Shown: positions 45,521 to 57,012, counted from the stretch's first letter. The stretch is DNA of 64,000 nucleotides from Omphiscola glabra (GCA_964017045.1 OZ024796.1:23871010-23935009), one strand, 5' to 3'. The notes: generated by a model not told the origin, from the letters alone. Numbers and translations are program-made.

Positions 45521-45539
45521 GTAAACTCGTTTTCAGTCC

Positions 45540-45615
45540 TTTGTTACGTTTGGTTCAACAAACGTGCCAAATCTTAAAACAGATTAAATTTCCGTAACCA
45601 GTTCCTGACCAGGAA
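45540..45615 (+). repeat. Dispersed repeat fragment shared with 55822-55890
   Basis: ttcagtcctttgttacgttt and cttaaaacagattaaatt occur in the same order at 55822-55880. Confidence 0.5.
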
Positions 45616-45949
45616 GTCCTATAACAGACTGGCTTTATCAGCATCCGCACGTTCTCTCAACGCCATGATGGGCTGGACAGATTGCTAGAAAATGCGTACA
45701 AAACATGTACGGTTATCTTTTAAAGTAAATTAAATATTGTGACAATATTTTTTTTTTTATTATTCGCTTTCTCTCCATTTCCTTTTTATTTTTTTTATTT
45801 AGTTTAAAATATTAACTTTACATAATTATTTTAACAGTACGTTACACATAATTATTAGAGAGGCACGTTTTGGGCTTATACTTCTTTTTTTTATTATTTA
45901 CAACTGTTTCTCAAGTTTCGTTTCTAACAACAACATAGAGCGCTTCCTG

Positions 45950-46115
45950 ATTTGAACTTTGACCTACATTTACATTGAGATCTTGATAAAGTAAAGTTTT
46001 ATTTTTTATTTAGATTTATCTTTTGTTTATTATTGTATTGTCTGCTGAAGACGGCATCTAGCCGATACGTCCCTTTAATTATCGTGTCTTTTTTTTAAGC
46101 CTAAACATATCCTTC
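45950..46115 (+). repeat. Penelope-type motif (copy 3)
   Basis: gtctgctgaagacggcatct then agccgatacgtcc, followed by a (t)n-rich tail and ccttcaacatata. It has CTGAAGA, a perfect CGGC/GCCG stem and GATA in place of GAAA. It lies just left of the mariner element. Confidence 0.5.
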
Positions 46116-46144
46116 AACATATACGTTTATATACAGGGTGGGCC

Positions 46145-47742
46145 TGTGGTGATCTGACTTAAGATATAATATTTAGGGATATCTCTCGTATGAGATATCC
46201 TCTTGGCACTCTAGGGTTTCGTTAATTAAGCCAAATTACCACACAGACATAATAACCTATCTATATACATATAGTATAGACTGAAACGACGTCTTGGTTA
46301 CAGGAGAAAACTACAATTATTTATTGAATAATATATTTACAAATTTCTCCGTAATACACTCTTGGTGATTGATATATATACATAAAATAGATGTCCTTAA
46401 TAAAACAGGTATTTCAATGCACTTCAAGTGTCACTGTCATACTAACGTTATTATAAATGCTCAAGATACTATGTTCATTCCTTGGGGACTTAGCCTTTAT
46501 ATATTTCTTTGATGATCTCGGTGGATCACAAGCGTAGAGTAGCGAAAGCGGAGTTCCCGGTCGTAGATTCCGTGGAATCTCTGCGATGGGGAAGATGACT
46601 CTCCAGCGATGAATCGTGGTAGTAAGATTCCTTGGGTCTCGAAGTCCTAGTAGCCGTCAGGTAGTTTGGTGTAGGATGTAAATCAATCCCCTAGTTACAG
46701 CTTCAAGGTCAGTCGGTCCAGCAATAGAAACCAGGCTGAAGGTAGTATGATACAAAAATGGATAAGTATCCTAGCGAATAGTCATACGCTGATAAGTCCC
46801 GTTCCAACAGCATCGAATTCAGATCGATGTATGGAAGTGACATAGTTTGTACATTATATACCTCCAATTTGTGGATGGATTTATAAGTCTGATCATTGTC
46901 GGCGTAAGCATATGTTGCTTCGCGACAATGTTGGACCAAGCAAACATTTTAATTAATGAAGTATGGGACATTGAATCATTAACAATTAAATTTACAGGTA
47001 CATAATATACACAATGTCCTCTTGTTAAAAGAGTCATGAGCGAGTTGGAACAACAACCTACCATCTCTATGATGTGATGGCGGTGTGTCGTAGCCCGCGG
47101 CAAAGGCAATAATAGAATGCGTAATATAGGCATTATTAGAATATGATCAAACACGATCGAATATTTGCTATATAGCTATATGAACATTACAAGTGCAATA
47201 ACATAATATCAAAATCATGGCTGCGTACTCACTAGTACTCCAGGTAGCAGTCGCAGTTAATTATCAGACTACTGAAGTCCTAAGTCTGGGTACTGCCAGC
47301 GTCCACGGTTAAGTGATCAGATCTTAAAAGTCATATACTTGCTAATAGCCTGGGTTGAAGTTATGTATCACGTTAATGAAGGTCTAAGTCTAGTTCCTTC
47401 CAGCGTCCACCGTCAAGTGGTCATATCATAAAAGACATATTCTTGCTTGTTCTGGCTATTTATTCGAGTTGGGTGATGATTCAATTTGGCCAATGATATT
47501 CACTTTTGCTACTGTGGGTTTGACCTTCTACCCTCAAAGTTTATCGGTGTGAGGTAGAAACTCCATAATCACGCTTTTGCGTGAGCTATTTGGTGTAAGA
47601 ATGCAATAACACGAAGGGAAGTCACTCGTGTCATGTTACTGTGGGGTAAAACAAGGGGAAGGAATGGTATTATTTTACAAGGGTTTCCAAGGGCGGATTT
47701 ACGATAGCAGAATTTTATAAAGTCCAGCCTCAGATCGCCACA
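46145..47742. mobile_element. 1.6-kb TG...CA element (solo-LTR-like) inserted in the mariner TIR
   Basis: Begins TGTGGTGATCTGA and ends TCAGATCGCCACA (12 of 13 bases inverted-complementary). It is flanked on both sides by GGGCC (46140-46144 and 47743-47747). TG...CA ends and a 5-bp duplication fit a solo LTR of a Gypsy or BEL type. A DNA element with 13-bp TIRs is the alternative. No protein domain was recognised; the ORFs at 46709-47154 (76 and 111 codons, minus) have no known similarity. Read on the minus strand, a tataaaa lies about 25 bases from the start. Confidence 0.7.
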
Positions 47743-47845
47743 GGGCCAATAAATGTGAGAACATCTCGTAGCATATGAGTTATTTCACAATATAATTTAA
47801 TTAATTATAATTCTTCATAAATTTTTGTGCGAAATATTTAGCTAA

Positions 47846-48914
47846 TCAGAAATCATGTTCAATGTGTCCTCCTCGCTTCTCAGCGACTTTTTCTAAGCGT
47901 CGACGCCACTCGTTTATGCTTTTGTCAATGAACCGTTGCTCCAGATTTCGCCATTCCTCGATTATTGCCAACTTGAGCTGCTCAACCGTGGTAAATTTTC
48001 GCCGAAGGTATACTTTTTTTTTGTAAAGCACCCCATATGGCATAATCTACTGGGTTTAAATCTGGGCTGTTCGGTGGCTCGACGAAGTTAACATTCTCCT
48101 GATGAAGAAAGTTGATTGTATTTCTGGCTGTGTGAGATGGGGGCTCCGTCTTGCGGCAATGTCCAGTTGTGTCGACCACATCTCGATAGAATGTCGGGCA
48201 GCAATCCTCGTCTGAAAACTTGTTCACAATAATATTCACTGTTTACTTTGGCGCCTGGTTCAGCGAACACCACACTAGTTTTCCCCATTCGAGACACAGC
48301 AATTGAAACCATGATACCGTGACTGAAATGGTCACGCTCTCGTATAAGTCGCCTTTCTTGAACCTGACTTTTCTTTGTTGCATCGGAATAAACACGATTA
48401 TTTGGAGAGTTCACCGGCGTGGCAACGGTGAATGTCTTTTCGTCTGTAAACCAGATGCTTCGTACACTTCTCTCATTAGGAAATCGTTCACGTAGCTCAC
48501 GACTGCGTTGCAAGCGTTTCAACTTGACATTTTCATTGAGCTTGTGCCCGATAACACGCTTGTACGTTTTAAATTGTAAATCTTGCTTTACAATACGTCG
48601 AACTGACGACCGTGGTATACCAGTTCCTCTTTCTATTTCCCGCGGACTTTTGTGACTGTGAGGATCATCATCTTGACTGCAGATAAGCTCACTCACTCGT
48701 ACAATGTTCTATTGTGTTCTAAAAGACTTTGGTCAACCCCTTCCTGGTTTATGTTCCGTTGACTCGTCGTTGTCAATTTTATTGATAACCCGACTGACAC
48801 TTGCTATGCTCCAGGCTTTGTTTGGAAACTCGTTGGCCATTTTCCTAGCACCCCACTGTTTTTCAATTCGCAAATGTTTAATTAAATTCGTTTTTCTGCA
48901 GTAATTTTTGTCAT
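47846..48914 (-). pseudogene. Mariner-type transposase pseudogene
   Basis: Reading 48914 down to the stop at 47846, but in shifting frames: MTKITAEKR, then an HTH stretch (IKHLRIEKQWGARKMANEFP) with stops, then a long open segment (48696-48088). That segment has the SPREIERGTGIPRSSVRRIV paired-like helix-turn-helix and WFTDEKTFTVATP, which carries the first catalytic Asp. QDGAP-SHTA (second Asp) and SPDLNPVDYAIWG (third Asp) follow after a one-base shift in a C run. Another shift in an A9 run leads to the C-terminal EWRRRLEKVAEKRGGHIEHD. The frame breaks in homopolymers and the early stops show it is non-functional. The family is the IS630/Tc1-mariner type with a W-x-x-RL...GGH-EH tail. Confidence 0.9.
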
Positions 48915-49202
48915 TCTGGGCACAAAATGTTAAAAAAAGCAGACGACGTAAAAAATGGGTAGATTAAAAATAAAAAAATGGCGACCGGAAATAGTCGAAA
49001 TAATGACGTCATATAGCTAAAATGTAAGTAAGTAGATCAGTAAACTATTTAATCTGGTATGGGTATAGTTAAACTACTTTTATATGATTAAATCACATTT
49101 TACGAGATGTTCTCATTTTTATTGGCCCACCCTGTATATATATATATCTTCACTTTTAAAGTGCAAGCGCTCATCTGGAGGCAGAAAATACGTTTAAAAG
49201 AG

Positions 49203-49262
49203 CTCTTCTTCTATATATTAAGGGCCCACGATCAATTTATTGATCATTATTGCTCCTATGAA
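49203..49262 (+). repeat. Short dispersed repeat (copy 1)
   Basis: tcttcttctatatattaagg then gcccacgatcaatttattga recurs at 62068-62127 with three substitutions in about 45 bases. Confidence 0.65.
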
Positions 49263-49899
49263 TGTAGATGGGATTTGCAATGTTTCTGTGCCTGATGTTG
49301 ATGAGGATATTTCACTGGTTACAAGAGTAACTGTGTGAGGGTATCATGCACTGGGGGTTGGAAGGCCTGAGGCAATAGACGCAAATGAGTCAAGTGTATC
49401 CCTCAAATCCATGGAGACCAACCTGAGCACCTTGTAACCATTGTCTTTGTTTTGGATCGCCTAAGCCTACGAGGCAGCCCCGGTGTTGAGCCACACTCTC
49501 CGAGAAGTAAACGTACCGCTTCCCCCCCTCCCCCGCCCCTCCATGGCAGCAGCAAGGAAAAGCAGAATTGCCTCAAGTACACTATAATGACCCTAAGACA
49601 CATGTTTCTTACATGTTGGAGAGCATTCCAGACACAAATAGGACTAAGAAACCACCTGCCTAAAGTCGCCGTTCGAAAATAACCTTGGTATTTTTCACGC
49701 GACGGACGAACAACAACAAAAAAACCCTAGCAGTTTAATTTTATACTCTCGAAACAAATCGTTGGAAAGGATAATACTTTCACAAACTGTATTGTAATCT
49801 ACACATACGGTGTTGTTGAATGCTCTGTATATGTTTGTATGTTTCCTTTTCCATTTCTTTTCTATGTTTGGTTTATTCCTATGCACTCTTTATTTTACT

Positions 49900-50035
49900 G
49901 CACCATTTCATATTTTTTCTCGAACTCTCCACGGCACCAGATTTTTTAGTTTTAGTTTATTCACTTGTTATTGTTCCATGAAAGAAGGCATTTTGCCGTC
50001 ACGTCCGTTGTTTCGTTTTATCTTTTTTCAGGTCC
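49900..50035 (+). repeat. Penelope-type motif (copy 4, degraded)
   Basis: catgaaagaaggcattttgc then cgtcacgtccgttgtttcgt resembles the 46043 and 11022 motifs, with both the CTGANGA and GAAA boxes eroded. Confidence 0.35.
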
Positions 50036-50042
50036 TTTCCCT

Positions 50043-50237
50043 AACTTGTGCTACCTATTTCCTTTATATATCTAACTTGCGCTATCTATTTCCTTTATAT
50101 ACCTAGCTTGTGCTACCTACTTCCTTTATATATCTAACTTGTGCTACCTATTTCTTTTATATATCTAACTTGAGCTATCTATTTCCTTTATATATCTAAC
50201 TTGTGCTACCTATTTCCTTTATATACCTAACTTGATA
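50043..50237. repeat. 31-bp minisatellite, about six copies
   Basis: Unit aacttgtgctacctatttcc plus tttatatatct. Confidence 0.92.
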
Positions 50238-50320
50238 GCAGCCCCCACCTCAAAAATAAAAAAAATATTTTTCACACACCAATTATGCACTTCTGGGTCC
50301 CAGTTTTGGTGCAGGGTAAT

Positions 50321-50457
50321 AAAGCTACGTATTTTTACACCTAAAGATTAAACCACTGTTTCTTTAAAGCTACGTATTTGTACACCTAAAGATTAAACCA
50401 CTGTTTCTTTAAATCTACGTATTTGTACACCTAAAGATTAAACCACTGTTTCTTTAA
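50321..50457. repeat. 45-bp tandem repeat, three copies
   Basis: Unit aaagctacgtatttgtacac, ctaaagattaaaccactgtt, tcttt; nearly identical copies start at about 50321, 50366 and 50411. Confidence 0.92.
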
Positions 50458-50459
50458 AA

Positions 50460-51445
50460 GTTACTTTTTTTTGAAAACAATAAAAATCATAATCTGTAAA
50501 TGTTTGTTAATGTTGTTTTTTTCCGGACATTCTAATGCTTCTCAAAAAGAAGTATAGCTGCGATTTGCGTAGTGTGAGAACCATTCATTTATGAGAAGTG
50601 GCTGAGAGCATTTCCCCGGCATCTTTAGGTAGGGTTGAATATGAAAAATAAAATTCCCTTTTTTTCTTTAAATGTGCGTCATATATAGCTTAAATCTAAA
50701 CAAACCCACCCAGGCGGCCATCCGCCGAACCTTAAGATCAGCATCGCAGTTCAGACCGCATTACATTATTTACAGAAACGTGTTCGAGGAATGCTCATCC
50801 AGTGCCTCTTTGGTTTTACAGAGGGGGGAAGGGTAACTAACCTTTTGAGCCACTTCTTCGCCCATCTCCGCACAAATCTACAACCTACAACCTAAAAAAA
50901 AACCAACAACATAACTTCACTTAAAAAGAACTTAACAATGGAGATGCACGCTTTAAAAAAAAACTTTCTGGAGAGTAGGTCGACTTGGCTTGTGATTTTA
51001 TATCATAGTGAATTTGCTGGATACTTTCTATCTTTAAAAAACTTCTACCAACTCGCTCTGTGTAGGCGATAGTGTTAAATTATTTCGTTATAAAATACAG
51101 CATCACCCGGGTTTTTCACTTCATCAGTTAATTAATTAAAAGGTTATGCGTCTGTAACTGTAAGTACAAGTGTTACAAATACAATCGAACGAAAATGTTT
51201 TTCCTTATTAATGGAATTTTTTTTTTTAGTCCTCGTGAACAAAGGGCTCTAAATGTGAAGGACATCATAGATAATCCCTACCCGTATCCTTCGCATTCGA
51301 CCCTGGATGGATGGATGGATAGTACGGGAACCGGACAGATTGGCTGTTTGACTATCTTATACCTCCGAATATTGGGTTGACTGGACATCACGAACTATGA
51401 GTAGGCGCGCGGCCTGGTTATATTTAAACAAATAATATATTTTAA
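50460..51445. other. Unassigned stretch
   Basis: No host exon recognised. Includes ccctggatggatggatggat at about 51300 and mildly GC-rich sequence at 50700-50830 with no identifiable gene. Confidence 0.4.
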
Positions 51446-51449
51446 GGGT

Positions 51450-51985
51450 TAAACACAGGGCCCTCACAACTGCTGGGCCTTAGTTGGTCAACCCGTTCAC
51501 CTAAATGCGGGGCCCTCACAACTGCTGGGCCTTAGTTGGTCAACCCGTTCACCTAAACGCAGGGCCCTCACAACTGCTGGGCCTTAGTTGGTCAACCCGT
51601 TCACCTAAACGCGGGGCCCTCACAACTGCTGGGCCTTAGTTGGTCAACACGTTCACCTGAACGCGGGGCCCTCACAACTGCTGGGCCTTAGTTAGTCTGG
51701 TCAACCCGTTCATGTAAACGCGGGGCCCTCACAACTGCTGGGCCTTAGTTAGTCAAGCCGTTCACCTAAACGCGGGGCCCTCACAACTGCTGAGCCTTAG
51801 TTGGTCAACCCGTTCACCTAAACGCTGGGCCCTCACAACTGCTGGGCCTTCGTTGGTCAACCCGTTCACCTAAACGCGGGGCCATCACAACTGATGGGCC
51901 TTAGTTGGTCAACCCTTTCACCTAAACGCGGAGCCCTCACAACTGCTGGGCCTTAGTTGGTCAACCCGTTCACCTAAACGCCGGC
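51450..51985. repeat. 52-bp minisatellite, about ten copies
   Basis: Unit gggccctcacaactgctggg, ccttagttggtcaacccgtt, cacctaaacgcg. One copy has a 5-base insertion (tagtctgg). GC-rich relative to the window. Confidence 0.95.
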
Positions 51986-51994
51986 CCAGCGGTG

Positions 51995-52290
51995 TACTAC
52001 TCGAACCAGAGCAGGGTGTCACCAGAACAGGCTGTCACCAGAACAGGGTGTCACCAGAACAGGGTGTCACCAGAGCAGGGAGTCGGAAGAAAGAGCAAGG
52101 CCCAACCAGAACAGTGTGTCACCATAACAGGGTGTCATCAGAGCCGGGTGTCACCAGAACATGGAGTCGGCATAAAGAGCAAGGTCCCACTGGAATAGGG
52201 TTTCGGGCATAAAGAGCAAGGCCCCACCAGAACAGGATGTCGGCATAAAGAGCAAGGTCCCACCAGAGGCAGGGTATTACCAGAGCAGGC
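51995..52290. repeat. Composite tandem repeat: 16-bp and ~45-bp units
   Basis: ccagaacagggtgtca repeated about eight times, interleaved with ggcataaagagcaaggcccc units. It directly follows the 52-bp array. Overlapping ORFs on both strands are repeat artefacts. Confidence 0.85.
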
Positions 52291-52329
52291 AGACTCGGTC
52301 CATGTAGGGTGTGACACCATGAGTCTACC

Positions 52330-53518
52330 ACACTGAGGGGCATTAACCCTTGTGACACCATGAGTTTACCGCACTGAGGGACACTAACCCTTGTGACGCC
52401 GATGTACTGTACCGTGTGCGCTATAAAGGGGTTAATAGGTTAAATCGTGAAAACCCTTATTTACGAAACTCGGCAGTGTAAATTTAACGAATCAATCAGA
52501 AATTAGTGAGAAATTCCGAGCGATGCACTAACGGGAATGTGGTCAAGCCTCACACCCACCAGGTGGCATAAACCAAAACAGTTTAAACGCGAGCGTGCGC
52601 CAGTGACGTTAATGCTATTATTTTAAAGGTGTTTTACATCCACGGCGCCTGCACTGTGTTTGGCGGTGCAGTTTTAAAGTCACACTGTGAAATAAATGTC
52701 GCCCCTAATCTTCTTTGCATTTCGTGAACTTTTCATCTGGGGAATGTTGCTTTAAAGACAGGGGCTCTAAACTGAAAATTGGCACAATTCACGCAGCGGT
52801 CATGCTTCTTATAGCGCATTGTACAAATGATAATGCTTCTACATTTACACACAAAAAAACTATTTTTAAAAAAAATGTTTTTAGCTGACCCTTTTGTACA
52901 CGTAGAAGTCCATTTTAAATGCAAAAATTATTTTGCTGGTATATTTATTTATATATGTATATATATAATTATGTGGATTTGTACTAAAAAATAAAATAAT
53001 TAAGTTAATTAACAAACTTTTAAAAAAATGAATTCCGAAAGAATTTAACGAACTATTTTAAGCATGTTATGACATCCACATAAACTGAGTATCAACGACC
53101 GGGCCGGGTAAGCTCACATGTGGTCACCTAGTTATGTTGCCGGTTTGGACTAAAATGATCGTGGTCGGTGGGTCACCTTATCCTATGTCGTATTTCAATG
53201 GTGTGAAACATGTACATTATATTTTTTATATTTAAAAAAAAATATCAGAATATTAAGGCACGAAACAAAAACAAAAAGTGGAGAGAAAACGTGGGGAGGG
53301 AGATTTTGGGGTGGGTGAGGAGGGGTACGGGTTTCATTGTTTTGCACTGTGGCAAGTTCATTTTACACTACGGTGCTTGTTTGTGCTATGCACATTTTTT
53401 GTACTGCTTGTTGTTTTAAATGTGAAATATTTCGTACAGCTTTCCAATTCATGTGAACAACTAACGCAACGTCCACAGGTTCTGTATCGGGGGCAACATA
53501 TTGGGTCTTAAAACTGGG
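52330..53518. other. Unassigned stretch
   Basis: Starts with a two-copy repeat of gtgacaccatgagt. No ORF over 77 codons and no recognised domain. Confidence 0.4.
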
Positions 53519-53526
53519 CTGACAAA

Positions 53527-53709
53527 CCTAGGCGTAACTAAGGTGGATGCCTTCCGGGGCAGGTTAAGATTTTTGACAGCCCCTTTCAACGAAAAGCTCT
53601 GCAGTTGGCCGTACTATGCCACATCTCCATATAAAGAAAAAAAATTCGCCCGGGGCGGACCCCCCCCCCCCCCCAACCACCCTAACGAATCACCCTCCCT
53701 ATGTCACTG
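53527..53709. mobile_element. hAT-like MITE, 183 bp, 8-bp TSD CTGACAAA
   Basis: Starts CCTAGGCGTAACTAAGG and ends CCCTATGTCACTG. It has perfect CTGACAAA on both sides (53519-53526 and 53710-53717). The ends are a diverged form of the cagtggcgtagctagg family. Carries a poly-C of about 16 near 53659. Confidence 0.78.
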
Positions 53710-53958
53710 CTGACAAATCAATTCTCGTTTTATTTGCAGTGAATATTAGCATAGCATAGTCATCCAGCTTTTTACTCAGTTTATGAGTTAAATACTTTCT
53801 TAAGTCAAATATGTTTAAATCCATTTTGTTTTGCAGCAGCAGCGCCCCCCTCCCACAGCAGCAGCGCCCCCTCCCAAAGAAACAACAACAAACAAACACA
53901 TACAACATTTTCTTCCTATGGCATAATTTAATCTTTATAGCGTATTTGAAGTTGGACA

Positions 53959-54210
53959 GTGTCAACTGTTAACATGCTTCTGTTTCCGACCGGCTTTTTT
54001 TGTTTTACGTTTTTTCCTTTCTCCGGCGCAGTCGATGGGAGCCATAGATTTCACACCTGCTACAAACGAGATAATGTCGATTTGATGGCTACCGGAAATG
54101 GATTGGAGAGCGGCAATCACACCTCATTAAGAAGCGGGTCTGGTCTGGATGAGAGCCATGGTACATGTACACGCATGACGCCAGACAGCTTTTTTAAATA
54201 TATAAATTAG
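53959..54210 (+). other. 83-codon ORF with hydrophobic N-terminus, unassigned
   Basis: Starts MSTVNMLLFPTGFFCFTFFP, then GAVDGSHRFHTCYKRDNVDL and a Ser/Gly-rich tail, ending at TAG. Composition is less AT-biased than its surroundings. A pyrimidine tract ending in ggcgcag (about 54023-54030) could be a splice acceptor, in which case part of it would be an exon. I do not recognise a family. Confidence 0.2.
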
Positions 54211-55620
54211 GGTTTATTGCCCAGGATCCCGAGACCCTGCACGTCTTTTGATTTAAGAAAAGACTCCCCGGGATATTCTCCAAGCCCTGGAAATCCCGGC
54301 TACACACGTTTAGAATTCAATTTTCTTGTGTTTTAAATTTCAGCTGGGACAGTTCGTCACAAATTCTCGCTAAAAGCCCTAACCTTTAAATTCTTGTTAA
54401 CCCCGCCGAATTACTGAGCTCAGGTACACCGTTTCTCAAACGTTTACAATTACGATACATCGTAAAAAAAGGCTTTTTTAAAAAGAGTATTTTTTTTTTA
54501 AGGAAAACGTTTTTAAAACTTGATTTTCCAGTATAAGGTAATTGGCGACATTTAATGTCATGATTGATTTTTGTATTCAAACTTTAAGACGCCAATAAAA
54601 AAAAATTTAAAATCTACTTAAAAATCACTACTTTCGGCTGGCGACACCACATACATTCTTTCGCAGCCCCCAATTGAGATCACCTCCGCATGGGCTGGGA
54701 ACCTGCGCTCTGGTAACTTGATTATCCCAAGATGTTCATGTGTCAAAATACCTTTACACTTTACACTATGTGGTGTTTCTTTTAATTTCCAAAACCAATA
54801 TCGTAAGAAATAATCAGGTATTAATATTCCTTTTTTTTTATAAAAAATAATTCAAAACGACCCCCTTGTTAAATAATGTTAGCGACTCACAAATTACAAA
54901 TCAAAACTCATAAAGTATAAAGGGCTAAGGTTTTGTCTACAGTCGGTCATATCCAACATTTGCTTAACAAGCATATTATGAGATAGTTATCCACAACTAG
55001 GGATAAGCAGTGAGAGATAAAGCAACTAGTAGGAAGTGACCAACCTCTCCACTAACCTTAACATTCTTTTTTTTTTTTTTTAAATTCATTAGAAGGCAAT
55101 CACGATTTAACAACTATAACAATAAACTCTCTAATAGTTTCAAAAATAAAAATATTATTTTATTTACAATAATAATTTTATCCCGCGATGATGAAAACTG
55201 TATTCCCGTTTTCCAGGGATAAGATAAATCCCGGGATATGAGAAACCCTGATATAAATAGACCCAAGAAAGCCCATGTAGGGTTTTGGCCTGCCTCACCC
55301 CTTCCTTCCACAAATTCCTAATTGATGCTTTTCTTTTCCATGCTTGGGTTGACTTGGTGACATGCGCTGCAACTTATTCCCCCCCCCCAACCCCAAAAAT
55401 ACAAAAAAATCCCTTGATTAGTAAACATTTGTTTACGTCTCCAGAAGGGTCTATACTATTTTAAAGAGAGAGAAAATACCCTCTGGCGATTTAATTTATA
55501 GACTTTCTGTTCTAGATGGTTCTAGCTTCCTCACAATAAATATGACAGTCGACTGTGACGGGCAGACTTACACAGGAGTCCTGCAATGGAAGACTTACAC
55601 GATTGATCACTGTGTGTGTG
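54211..55620. other. Unassigned AT-rich stretch
   Basis: No host gene recognised. (TG)n followed by a 10-base poly-G at 55611-55637. Confidence 0.35.
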
Positions 55621-55937
55621 TGTGTGTGGGGGGGGGGGGTAATAGATTATGTACCTTTCTATTATTATACTTTTTCCACTTGCTCTGCTGTAAGTTAAAA
55701 TAGTTTTTATTTCTCTCTATTTGATTTTGTATTTTTTAAATCTCAAATTAATCGTGTAATTACACTGATTATTGTTAATATCACTAGCTTTGGTATCGTT
55801 TTTCTTTGTATGTTGATTTTCAGTTCTTTGTTACGTACTGTTCATCTAACGAGCCAAAATCTTAAAACAGATTAAATTCGTGAAACCACATAAGGTTACG
55901 AAACACACTAAATGACTGACGTATGCTGCGCATTTAG

Positions 55938-56170
55938 ACCAGGGGTCGGCAACAGCAGGCAGGGGCAGTTCGGGAGCGCGAATGAGACATGGGCTTATAT
56001 TTTACTTCTGATAATTACGAAATTAAAATAAAAATACATCAAAACAAATGTTTATAATTAAGCTATTCACTTTTTATATACATGAATTAAATGTTGTATA
56101 ATGATAAGAGGCGGACGCTGGTTGCGGACCGCTTCTATATACAAATGTAAATCGGTGACGAGGCTGCCTA
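55938..56170. repeat. Possible hAT-type fragment
   Basis: Left end caggggtcggcaacagcagg resembles the hAT TIR at 19019. No matching right end or duplication was found. Confidence 0.3.
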
Positions 56171-56659
56171 TAATAAAAAAAACCTTTATGAGTAAACATG
56201 TAGAAATGACTTTTTTTAAAAGGGGTAAGGCAAATCTAATCTGCATTCCTCGGAAATCTTATTAACGAACTTTTCTTTTCCCCTCCTGGCGTCACGTGTG
56301 CTGTAAGGCAGTCAAGTGGTTGGGGGGGGGGGGGGCGACACGCATGCTTGCACTCACACAGCACATGAGAAATTCAGGATGGGACTCAGGTTGGCCTACA
56401 AGTTTCCAGATGTTCGCATTTAGCCCAATATTTACCAGCTAATGAAATTTTTAGCCTCGATGCAGGTCAAAGGAGAGAATTTTTGCTTTGAGGTCCGGGA
56501 TGGGAAGCATGAAGTGTGAGAAAATGATAACGATGCTAAATCATGTTTGCCAGGAAACAAGTGATTGACAGAAGCTGTGGGGTTTGCTCCAAAGGGTTGT
56601 GTGATGTCCGAGCACGTGACACCCCCACCCCCTTATTTCTTTAGAAATTTAAATACATG

Positions 56660-57012
56660 ACAAAAGGTTTTCTAAAACTAATTACAAATTCTCTTCCACT
56701 ACACATCCGCAATATATCAACCATTACAGCCTTCAAAACTGCACTAAAAACACACCTCTTTAAACTCTATTATCCTGACTGATTCCCCCATCTGACCGAT
56801 TGGCGATACTGCTGGGTGCCGTCCATGGCTTGACATTTTAAAAAGTTATGGAGTGGTTGGGCGAATACACATTTGTTTTGTTTTATTTAATTAATGTATG
56901 TTAACTTTTAAGTTCATGCTTACAGTTGTTAAGTAGTATGTACAGCGTGGTGAGCCCAGCCCTAGGTTGGGGTACTACGCTATAGAAAACTTCTTATAAT
57001 GATAATAATAAT
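56660..57012 (+). pseudogene. LINE 3' end: ORF2 C-terminus, 3' UTR, hairpin and (ATA)n tail
   Basis: An open frame reads SLPLHIRNISTITAFKTALK then THLFKLYYPD and stop. This is the typical C-terminus of CR1/L2-like LINE ORF2 (LP-x-x-IR...F-x-x-LKTHLF). The 3' UTR ends gtggtgagcccagccctagg, ttggggtactacgctataga and an (ATA)n-type tail. The 4365-4440 fragment is the same family. Confidence 0.8.

Larger units (their letters stand above)
46134..49134 (-). mobile_element. Mariner-like (Tc1/mariner superfamily) transposon, interrupted
   Basis: Ends are CAGGGTGGGCC at 46134-46144 and the inverted GGCCCACCCTG at 49124-49134, each bordered by TA. After removal of the 46145-47742 insertion with one copy of its target duplication, the left repeat continues AATAAATGTGAGAACATCTC. 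That matches the inverted right repeat (AATAAAAATGAGAACATCTC). The native element would be about 1.4 kb, typical for mariner-like elements, and encodes one minus-strand transposase pseudogene. Confidence 0.88.
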
